A stretch of DNA of 64,000 bases, taken from an uncultured Persicobacter sp. Its GTDB lineage: Bacteria; Bacteroidota; Bacteroidia; Cytophagales; Cyclobacteriaceae. The position numbers and the translations under genes are program-made. The first letter of the stretch is position 1. Each line of letters begins with the position of its first letter. The notes beneath the pieces are model-generated. The model saw nothing but the letters and a program-made list of their open reading frames with translations. It was not told the DNA's origin and made no database searches. Shown piece after piece: positions 24,934 through 31,644 of this stretch. The DNA is taken from assembly GCA_947498325.1 (NCBI GenBank), contig CANMKE010000002.1, positions 310,001 to 374,000 of the forward strand. Direction: 5' to 3'.

Positions 24934-27849
24934 TTAATGAGCCTGCAGCCAGTTCTCGCCTACACCAGCTTCCACCAGTAGCGGTACTTCAAACTCAATG
25001 GCATTTTCCATCAGCTCTGTTACTTTCTCCTTGACCTTTTCCAGCTCCTCTTTGTGTACATCAAAAACCAATTCATCATGTACCTGCATGATCATTTTTG
25101 ACTGTAAATTTTCTGATCGCATCCATGCGGCAATATTGATCATTGCTTTTTTGATGATGTCGGCAGCAGATCCCTGAATCGGTGCATTGATGGCGTTTCG
25201 TTCGGCAAAACCGCGCACGGTGGCATTCCGCGAGTTAATGTCCCTGAGGTATCGACGACGCTTCATAATGGTTTCCACATAGCCCTGTTCGCGGGCCTCA
25301 TTCACCACACGGTCCATATAAGCCTTTACTGCGGGAAATTCTTCAAAGTACGCCTTGATAATGTCAGAAGCTTCGCCCCTCGGAATATTGAGCCTTTCGG
25401 AAAGCCCGAAAGCTGAAATACCATAGATAATCCCAAAGTTGGCCGTTTTGGCTTTACGGCGCATGTCGCTGTCCACTTCTTCTGGCGTTACCTTGAACAC
25501 TTTCGCTGCGGTAGCACGGTGAATATCTTCCCCATTTTTAAAGGCTTGAATCATGTGCTGATCCTGTGCAAAACCCGCCATAATGCGCAACTCAATCTGG
25601 GAGTAGTCAATGGCGAGGATCAGGTGGTCTTCGTGGCGAGGAACAAAGGCCTTGCGGATTTCCTTACCCCTTGCGGTTCTGATCGGGATATTTTGCAAAT
25701 TGGGGTTGGTAGAACTCAGTCGTCCTGTGGCGGCAACTGCCTGTCGGTAGGAAGTATGAATGAGGCCATCCTCGGCAATCAGCTCGGGCAGGGCATCTAC
25801 ATAAGTGGACTTCAGTTTGTTCAGTTCTCGAAATGCGAGAATCAAAGCACAGATTTCATGTTCTTTGGCCAGTTTGGATAAAATCTCCTCCCCAGTGGCA
25901 TATTGCCCCGTTTTGGTCTTTTTTGGTTTATCCACCAGTTTCATCTCATCGAAGAGGATGATCCCGAGTTGTTTTGGGGAAGCGATATTGAATTCTTTTC
26001 CCGCCATAGCGTAGATTTTATCTTCAATCTGTTTGCTCTCGGCACCCAGTTCTTCAGACAAATCCGCCAGGGCATCAGTATTGATCTTGACACCGTTACG
26101 CTCCATTTCTTCCAATACTTTCAGTAAAGGCATCTCCAGGCCGTTCATCAGGTCCTCTGAGGCTACTTCAGCCAGTTTAGGGGCAAAGTATTGCTTTAGC
26201 TGTAAAGTAATGTCAGCGTCCTCGGCAGCATAATTGACACGCTTGTCGACGGGCACTTTATAGAAGAGCCCATCTTTGGCTTTGTCTTTTTCTTTCCCCG
26301 TGAGGGATTTAAAAGAAATTGGACTGTAGTTCAGGTAATTTTCAGCCATGACGTCCATGCCGTGCTTGCCATCTGGTGATAACAGGTAGTGAGCGATCAT
26401 GGTATCGAACAATGACCCTTTAAGCTGAAGGTTGTACTTTTCCAGCACCAGCATATCGTACTTGAGGTTCTGGCCAATCTTGGTGATCTGCTCATGCTCA
26501 AACACCGCCCTGAAATCCTCAACGACCGTCTGAGCCAGTTCAGGTGTTTCATCAGGAATATGTACGTAGTAGGCTTCATTGGCCTGATAAGCGAAAGAGA
26601 TTCCGCAAAGTTGTGCTTTCAGCGGGTCGAGGGAACTTGTTTCTGTATCGAAGCAAACCTCATCCTGTTGGAGCAAATATTCACAAAGGCTTTGGCGTTC
26701 TTCTGCCGTGCTCACCATGTGATAGTTTTTCTTCGACTGCTCAAAGCTGCTTTTCTCCGCCACCACGGCATGTCCCTCCAAGGGGTTGGCATTGGGTGCC
26801 TCCGTTTGCTTAGGCGAGGCCTTGGGCTTCGGTGCGGCATCAAACAAGCCCATTTGTGCGGGCTGAGACTGAGGTTTTGCCTGTGGTTGGCTGAACATGT
26901 CCATTTGCCCCCCTGCGGAAGGTGCTGCAGGAGCAGGAGGCACAGGTGTATTGGCCGTAGGCGCTGCGGGGGCATCCTCACCGAGTACTCGGCGCTTGAG
27001 GGTGCGGAATTCCATTTCATCGAAAATTTCAGCGACAGCCTCTTTGTTCAGCGGGATAAGTTTCAGGTCTTCCCCATCAAAGGCAATCGGTACATCGAGG
27101 GCAATAGTGGCCAGCCTTTTGGAGAGCAGGGCCTGGTCTTTATTGGCTTCCACCTTTTCTTTGGCCTTGCCCTTCAGCTCGTGGGTATTTTCCAGCAAGC
27201 CCTCTACTGATCCATATTTTTTCAGGTACTTCACGGCTGTTTTTGGTCCAACTCCAGGAATGCCTGGAATATTGTCGGAAGCATCTCCCATCAGGCCGAG
27301 GTAGTCAATCACTTGATCAACGCGGTCGAGGTCAAATTTAGCCAAAACTTCATTGATGCCGAGCACATCAACAGCATTGCCCATATAGGCAGGTTTGTAC
27401 AAAAATATGTGATCTTCAACAAGTTGGGCATAATCCTTGTCCGGCGTCATCATAAATACTTCGAAATCTTCCTTTGATGCTTTCTTGGCAATGGTTCCAA
27501 TTACATCATCGGCTTCGTAGCCTTTTACTTCAAGGATGGGAATGTTGAAAGCCTGCACCAACTGCTTGACAATCGGAATAGACATGCGGATGTCCTCTGG
27601 GGTTTCCTGCCGTTGTGCTTTGTACTCAACATACTCCTCATGGCGAAAAGTCGGGCCTGGCGGATCGAAGGCAACACCAATATGGGTGGGCTTTTCTTTT
27701 CTCAGTACTTCGAGTAAAGTATTGGTAAATCCAAGGACAGCACCAGTACTGAAACCTTTGGAATTGATTCGTGGGTTTTTGCTGAAGGCAAAGTGCGCAC
27801 GGTAAATCAGCGCCATTGCATCAAGCAAGAAAAGTTTATTGGATGGCAT
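24934..27849 (-). CDS. polA: DNA polymerase I
   Basis: 971 residues from ATG 27849; a start at 27894 would leave almost no leader after the promoter-like element at 27899 and adds non-conserved residues. Three domains: 5'-3' nuclease (about 1-290, 'LLDAMALIYRAHFAF', 'GYEADDVIGTIA'); 3'-5' exonuclease (about 380-560) with intact acidic motifs 'CFDTETSSLDP', 'NLKYDMLVLE' and 'YAAEDADITLQL', so proofreading is expected; and polymerase (about 570-971, 'DYSQIELRIMAGFA', 'RRKAKTANFGIIYGISAFGL', 'MQVHDELVFDV'). A Pro/Ala/Gln-rich linker of about 80 residues separates the first two domains and is longer than in E. coli. Repairs DNA and removes RNA primers. Confidence 0.97.
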   Translation of the reverse strand: MPSNKLFLLDAMALIYRAHFAFSKNPRINSKGFSTGAVLGFTNTLLEVLRKEKPTHIGVAFDPPGPTFRHEEYVEYKAQRQETPEDIRMSIPIVKQLVQAFNIPILEVKGYEADDVIGTIAKKASKEDFEVFMMTPDKDYAQLVEDHIFLYKPAYMGNAVDVLGINEVLAKFDLDRVDQVIDYLGLMGDASDNIPGIPGVGPKTAVKYLKKYGSVEGLLENTHELKGKAKEKVEANKDQALLSKRLATIALDVPIAFDGEDLKLIPLNKEAVAEIFDEMEFRTLKRRVLGEDAPAAPTANTPVPPAPAAPSAGGQMDMFSQPQAKPQSQPAQMGLFDAAPKPKASPKQTEAPNANPLEGHAVVAEKSSFEQSKKNYHMVSTAEERQSLCEYLLQQDEVCFDTETSSLDPLKAQLCGISFAYQANEAYYVHIPDETPELAQTVVEDFRAVFEHEQITKIGQNLKYDMLVLEKYNLQLKGSLFDTMIAHYLLSPDGKHGMDVMAENYLNYSPISFKSLTGKEKDKAKDGLFYKVPVDKRVNYAAEDADITLQLKQYFAPKLAEVASEDLMNGLEMPLLKVLEEMERNGVKINTDALADLSEELGAESKQIEDKIYAMAGKEFNIASPKQLGIILFDEMKLVDKPKKTKTGQYATGEEILSKLAKEHEICALILAFRELNKLKSTYVDALPELIAEDGLIHTSYRQAVAATGRLSSTNPNLQNIPIRTARGKEIRKAFVPRHEDHLILAIDYSQIELRIMAGFAQDQHMIQAFKNGEDIHRATAAKVFKVTPEEVDSDMRRKAKTANFGIIYGISAFGLSERLNIPRGEASDIIKAYFEEFPAVKAYMDRVVNEAREQGYVETIMKRRRYLRDINSRNATVRGFAERNAINAPIQGSAADIIKKAMINIAAWMRSENLQSKMIMQVHDELVFDVHKEELEKVKEKVTELMENAIEFEVPLLVEAGVGENWLQAH

Positions 27850-27898
27850 GCTTAGCTGTTGTAAGTGAAGGATGCAAAATATATTGAAAGGCAATATA

Positions 27899-27906
27899 CA
27901 AAATTA
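27899..27906 (-). promoter_or_regulatory. Possible -7 element for polA
   Basis: Minus strand TAATTTTG fits TAnnTTTG, about 50 bases upstream of the polA start at 27849. No clear -33 element. Confidence 0.4.
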
Positions 27907-27987
27907 TCAGTCGAGGCATGGATATTTTGAATGGGTTGTGCTTAGGGGCTGGTGAAGAAATAATTTAATTTTAATTTCTTCAAGCCT

Positions 27988-28018
27988 ATTGGATAACCCA
28001 TTAATTGGAATATTTTTG
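27988..28018 (+). promoter_or_regulatory. Bacteroidota-type promoter of the yitT-like gene
   Basis: ATTG (27988-27991), 19 bases, TATTTTTG (28011-28018), 29 bases upstream of the ATG at 28048. Matches the consensus at both elements. Confidence 0.75.
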
Positions 28019-28047
28019 CGCAAAATTATTATGGATTGAAAGAAAAG

Positions 28048-28899
28048 ATGAAATCGTTAAAGAATCTTAGAATCTATGCAGTAATGACTGTAGGGATATT
28101 TTTACACTGTTTGGGGTGGTCGGCATTTATTATTCCAAACAAGATTTCCAGTGGTGGACTGACGGGGGTTTCGACGGTTATTTATTACGCAACATCAATA
28201 CCTGTGGCGTATTCTTACCTGTTGATCAACGTGTTTCTGATTGCGTTGGGAATTAAAATTTTGGGGCCCCGATTTGGCTCAAGAACGATATACGGCGTCC
28301 TGATGTCATCTTTTCTTTTCTATGTAATGCCCATGGTGATTAGCGCGCCTTTTGTGAAGGATCTATTCCTTTCGGTGGTTGTCGGCTCGGCAATGTCGGG
28401 CTTTGGCATTGCGCTGGTGCTCTCGCAGGGAGGAAGTATGGGAGGAACGGATATTGTCGCCATGATTGTGAACAAGTATCGGAATATTTCTCCAGGCAGA
28501 ATCATGCTATATTGTGATGTGCTGATTATTTCGGCCTCTTTTTTAGTGCTGAAAAAGGTAGAAGCCGTGGTGTACGCAGGGGTAATCATGTTTGTGATCT
28601 CCTATATGGTGGATCTGGTACTTACTGGGGAGAAGCAATCGGTGCAGGTGATGGTTTTCTCAGAACATGAAGAGGAAATTGCTTCGCAGATCAGTAAAAG
28701 ATTTAACCGTGGGCTGACAGTCATTCATGGTCGGGGCTACTTTACCAATAAGGAGCGACAAATTCTGATGATTATGGCGCGAAAGGCGGAAACCAACGGA
28801 CTGCTTGATATTATCACCAGTGCCGACCCGAAAGCTTTTGTTTCTGTGGGGCAGGTTATGGGGGTTTACGGCGAAGGTTTTGAAGCCTACCGCAGATAA
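28048..28899 (+). CDS. YitT-family (DUF161/DUF2179) membrane protein
   Basis: 283 residues from ATG 28048 (a TTG at 28036 is also in frame). Five to six membrane segments with family signatures 'FIIPNKISSGGLTGVSTVIY', 'GIALVLSQGGSMGGTDIVAM' and 'YMVDLVLTGEKQSVQVMVFS', then a C-terminal cytoplasmic DUF2179 domain (about 205-283, 'GLTVIHGRGYFTNKERQIL'). Widespread family of unknown transport or signalling role. Single gene with a good promoter and shared terminator. Confidence 0.9.
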   Translation: MKSLKNLRIYAVMTVGIFLHCLGWSAFIIPNKISSGGLTGVSTVIYYATSIPVAYSYLLINVFLIALGIKILGPRFGSRTIYGVLMSSFLFYVMPMVISAPFVKDLFLSVVVGSAMSGFGIALVLSQGGSMGGTDIVAMIVNKYRNISPGRIMLYCDVLIISASFLVLKKVEAVVYAGVIMFVISYMVDLVLTGEKQSVQVMVFSEHEEEIASQISKRFNRGLTVIHGRGYFTNKERQILMIMARKAETNGLLDIITSADPKAFVSVGQVMGVYGEGFEAYRR

Positions 28900-28933
28900 G
28901 CCCTGCGCTTAGTGGCGTAAAAAATAAGGAAAT

Positions 28934-28966
28934 AAAAAAGGTGACTTGTGAAGGTCACCTTTTTTC
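28934..28966. terminator. Bidirectional terminator between yitT-like and FAS1 genes
   Basis: AAAAAAGGTGAC and GTCACCTTTTTT form a 12-bp stem around an 8-base loop, with T runs on both strands between two convergent genes. Confidence 0.9.
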
Positions 28967-28969
28967 AGT

Positions 28970-29473
28970 TTAGGGCATCAGGACTTTGTCAATCATTTGT
29001 ACCATGCCATTTTCAGCTTTCATGTCTTTTTCCAACAAGCTTGCGCCACCAACACTCAGGTTTTTCCCACTGCCAGAAACATCCAAGCTTGAACCTAACA
29101 AATTGGTCAGTTGCCCTTCTTTCGCCATATCTTTAGCGGTGAGGCTTCCTGAAACTACATGATTTTTCAGTATATCTGTCAGCATCGATTTATTGTCAGG
29201 CTTTAGTAAATCCTGGAACTTACTCGCCCCCAGAGAAGCGAAAGCGTTGTTGCTTGGTGCCAAAAGCGTGACGGGGCTACTGCCACTGAGCAGGCTTGAA
29301 AGTCCCGCTGCCTGGGTCAGGGTCATGAATTTGGTGAGTTTGGGATTCCCCTGCACCAGTGAGAGCAACGAACCCGCAGATCCTCCGAGGCTTCCGATAG
29401 AAGAGCAAGAGCCCAAAAAGAAAAGCAAAGTCAGGGCGGGTAAAAAGAGCAGTTTGCGTAAGTTCATAGTCAT
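28970..29473 (-). CDS. Fasciclin (FAS1) domain lipoprotein
   Basis: 167 residues. Lipoprotein signal with lipobox 'LGSC' at about residues 20-23, then one FAS1 domain: H1-like 'VTLLAPSNNAFASL' and H2-like 'ILKNHVVSGSLTAKDMA' and the terminal 'MVQMIDKVLMP' where most relatives read 'vihvIDkVLlP'. FAS1 domains mediate adhesion at cell surfaces. Probably anchored in the envelope. Single gene, convergent with the yitT-like gene. Start could also be the second ATG (residue 3). Confidence 0.88.
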   Translation of the reverse strand: MTMNLRKLLFLPALTLLFFLGSCSSIGSLGGSAGSLLSLVQGNPKLTKFMTLTQAAGLSSLLSGSSPVTLLAPSNNAFASLGASKFQDLLKPDNKSMLTDILKNHVVSGSLTAKDMAKEGQLTNLLGSSLDVSGSGKNLSVGGASLLEKDMKAENGMVQMIDKVLMP

Positions 29474-29588
29474 AAAATTATACTTCTAAAATTAAGTTTC
29501 AGTATTCTTGTGGTAACTTGAATGATTAGAATTGGTTTAATCCTAATTCATTATTTTTTTGTAAAATTTCTTGAATTGAACATATATA

Positions 29589-30239
29589 ATGGCAACGAAA
29601 GCACAGATTTGTTTTTTTGATCGCGCAAAGGAGCGCAGAGCAACAGGGAGCCCTGTAAAAGTTTTTTTATTTAAGGAGCAATCATCAGCCTTATTGAGCA
29701 GTTTTAAATTTGTTTATGAGCGTGCGTTGGTGCAATTGCCTCGCTGTAAAAGATCGGAGTCTATTCATTTACTGATCAGCTTTATAAAATGGATTGGCGT
29801 ACCTGTATTGTGGTATTATGGCCAATACGGAAGCTGGTTTTGGAATATGGTGATGGCCATTTTACCGATAGGTTTGGCTTGTTTAGTGCTTCAATTAGTG
29901 CTCAGGGTACGCCCTAAGGCCTATTATATTTACACACCGCTGTTTGTGTGGGAGGTATTGAGCTATTTGGTGCCAGCCTATTTGTTTACAGAACAAGTTC
30001 TTGGCCGATGGTATATTGCCAACCGCGATATTGCCCTGACGGTATTGATTGGTTTGGTGTTATCTCAGATTGGTGCCACTTTTTTCAAGGTGATTCACCT
30101 TCATCTCGAGCACTATGTACTTGGCGGGCATTTTGAGCGTTTGAAACAAAAACTCACGGAGGGTTTCAGTATTGGGCCCAACCCTTTCATTCATTCTTTT
30201 CTTGGATTATTTCTGAAAATTTATCGCTGGTTTGTGTGA
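29589..30239 (+). CDS. Hypothetical four-helix membrane protein
   Basis: 216 residues, not recognised. A basic N-terminal cytoplasmic stretch of about 58 residues is followed by four predicted membrane helices at about 60-76, 85-105, 112-135 and 147-167, then a His-rich amphipathic tail ('KVIHLHLEHYVLGGHFERL') and a final hydrophobic segment near 199-215. Codon use resembles the neighbours and the ATG follows an AT-rich leader, so it is likely expressed. Flanked by FAS1 (divergent) and YceI genes with no obvious link. Confidence 0.65.
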   Translation: MATKAQICFFDRAKERRATGSPVKVFLFKEQSSALLSSFKFVYERALVQLPRCKRSESIHLLISFIKWIGVPVLWYYGQYGSWFWNMVMAILPIGLACLVLQLVLRVRPKAYYIYTPLFVWEVLSYLVPAYLFTEQVLGRWYIANRDIALTVLIGLVLSQIGATFFKVIHLHLEHYVLGGHFERLKQKLTEGFSIGPNPFIHSFLGLFLKIYRWFV

Positions 30240-30291
30240 GGGCTGACATTTTCTAAATTAAATGAATGAAAATGCAACCTTTTGATTGATG

Positions 30292-30332
30292 GTTTACGTT
30301 CACAGAATTAAAATAATATATTACACGTAAAC
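30292..30332. repeat. Inverted repeat upstream of the YceI pair
   Basis: GTTTACGT (30292-30299), 25 bases, ACGTAAAC (30325-30332): perfect 8-bp arms ending 9 bases before the first YceI start. The right arm contains TTACACGTAA, shared with 22472-22481. Candidate regulator site. Confidence 0.4.
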
Positions 30333-30341
30333 AATTATTTC

Positions 30342-30944
30342 ATGCGCTACCATATTCTTGTTCTCCTATTGGCAATGAGCAGTTTACTGACCGCTTTTGC
30401 CCTCTCGAACACTGCGGAACAATATACTGTTGATACGGATCACAGTCAGGTGAAGTGGACAGGGGAAAAAGTAGGCGGTTCCCATTATGGCCATGTGGCT
30501 GTAAAGGAAGGCGTGCTGCATGTTGCTGACGGAAAAATAGAAAGCGGCCTTGTGGTATTGGATATGAGCTCGATGGTGGTTGAAGACCTGAAAGGGTTTA
30601 TGAAGCGCAAACTTGAGAAACATTTGAAATCGGAAGATTTTTTTAATGTGGAGGCTTACCCAACCGCCACTTTCAAAATCAAAAAAGTATATCGTCAAGG
30701 AAAACAGCAGGATGAATTCAAGGTAATAGGCGATTTGACGATCAAGGGGATTACCAAAGAGATTCACTTTCCTGCAACCATAGCTTTGTCTCCTACCTTT
30801 ATTACCGCAAAGGCACTCATTACCGTGGACAGAACCGCTTTTGATGTACGCTATGGGTCGGGAAGCTTTTTTGACGACCTCGGAAATAAGACCATTTATG
30901 ATGACTTCAAGCTTGAAGTGAACATCAAAGCCAATCAGAAATAA
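30342..30944 (+). CDS. YceI-family exported protein, copy 1
   Basis: 200 residues with a signal peptide (about 1-20, 'SSLLTAFALS'). The YceI lipocalin-like barrel is shown by 'YTVDTDHSQVKWTGEKVGG', 'GDLTIKGITKEIHFPA' and 'RTAFDVRYGSGSFFDDLG'. Structural relatives bind isoprenoid chains such as polyprenyl quinone precursors in the periplasm. Followed after 31 bases by a close paralogue, so the pair is a recent tandem duplication in one operon. Confidence 0.93.
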   Translation: MRYHILVLLLAMSSLLTAFALSNTAEQYTVDTDHSQVKWTGEKVGGSHYGHVAVKEGVLHVADGKIESGLVVLDMSSMVVEDLKGFMKRKLEKHLKSEDFFNVEAYPTATFKIKKVYRQGKQQDEFKVIGDLTIKGITKEIHFPATIALSPTFITAKALITVDRTAFDVRYGSGSFFDDLGNKTIYDDFKLEVNIKANQK

Positions 30945-30975
30945 TTATTCAAACAACCAAAACCATAAAAAAACT

Positions 30976-31587
30976 ATGAAATCATTTAGCAAATCGCTTT
31001 TCTTCGTGATGAGCATGGCGCTTATCGTTGCCGTAACTTTTGCCTTTAAGCCTGCGGCAAAAATGTACAAGGTGAACCCGTCATTATCAAAAATTAAATG
31101 GACTGGTGAGAAAGTTACTGGTGAGCACTGGGGAATGGTAAAAGCACAGTCTGGGCATTTACACATGGATGGCGACCAAATCAAAGGTGATTTTGAGATC
31201 GACATGTCTTCAATTGATGTTCGTGACCTGGAAGGTGAGCACAAGCAAAAATTGGAAGGGCATTTGAAGTCAGCAGACTTTTTTGGTGTTGAAAAGCACC
31301 CAATGGCGAAATTCACGATCAAGAAGGCTTACCGTCAGGGCAAAGAAAAAAATGAATACAAAGTGGTTGGCGATTTGACGATCAAAGGAATTACCAAAGA
31401 GATCAGCTTTCCAGCAAAAATTGATGTATCGAAAGATCAAATGACGGCCAAAGCAACGATTAAAGTTGACCGTACGGCTTTTGATGTACGCTACGGATCA
31501 GGAAGCTTCTTCGATAATTTGGGTGACAAAACAATCTACGATGAGTTTACGCTCGATGTAGATTTAGTCGGTCAGGCCAATTCTTAA
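30976..31587 (+). CDS. YceI-family exported protein, copy 2
   Basis: 203 residues, signal peptide (about 1-23, ending 'VAVTFAF'), the same YceI barrel ('YKVNPSLSKIKWTGEKVTGE', 'FDVRYGSGSFFDNLG'). Much of it is identical to copy 1 at the protein level and in long DNA stretches (for example around 'GDLTIKGITKEI'). Differences concentrate in the N-terminal third and in the loop after residue 130, so ligand preference may differ. Followed by a strong terminator. Confidence 0.93.
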   Translation: MKSFSKSLFFVMSMALIVAVTFAFKPAAKMYKVNPSLSKIKWTGEKVTGEHWGMVKAQSGHLHMDGDQIKGDFEIDMSSIDVRDLEGEHKQKLEGHLKSADFFGVEKHPMAKFTIKKAYRQGKEKNEYKVVGDLTIKGITKEISFPAKIDVSKDQMTAKATIKVDRTAFDVRYGSGSFFDNLGDKTIYDEFTLDVDLVGQANS

Positions 31588-31599
31588 TATTTAAAGCAT

Positions 31600-31642
31600 A
31601 AAAAAAAGGCTATCTCGAATGATGAGATAGCCTTTTTTTTTT
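31600..31642. terminator. Bidirectional terminator between YceI pair and AsmA-like gene
   Basis: A's plus GGCTATCTC (31608-31616) pair with GAGATAGCC (31624-31632) and ten T around a 7-base loop; convergent genes on either side. Confidence 0.93.
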
Positions 31643-31644
31643 GT

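Noticed and set aside
26494-27210. 238-codon plus-strand open frame opposite polA
   Set aside because: Antisense shadow of conserved polymerase I domains.
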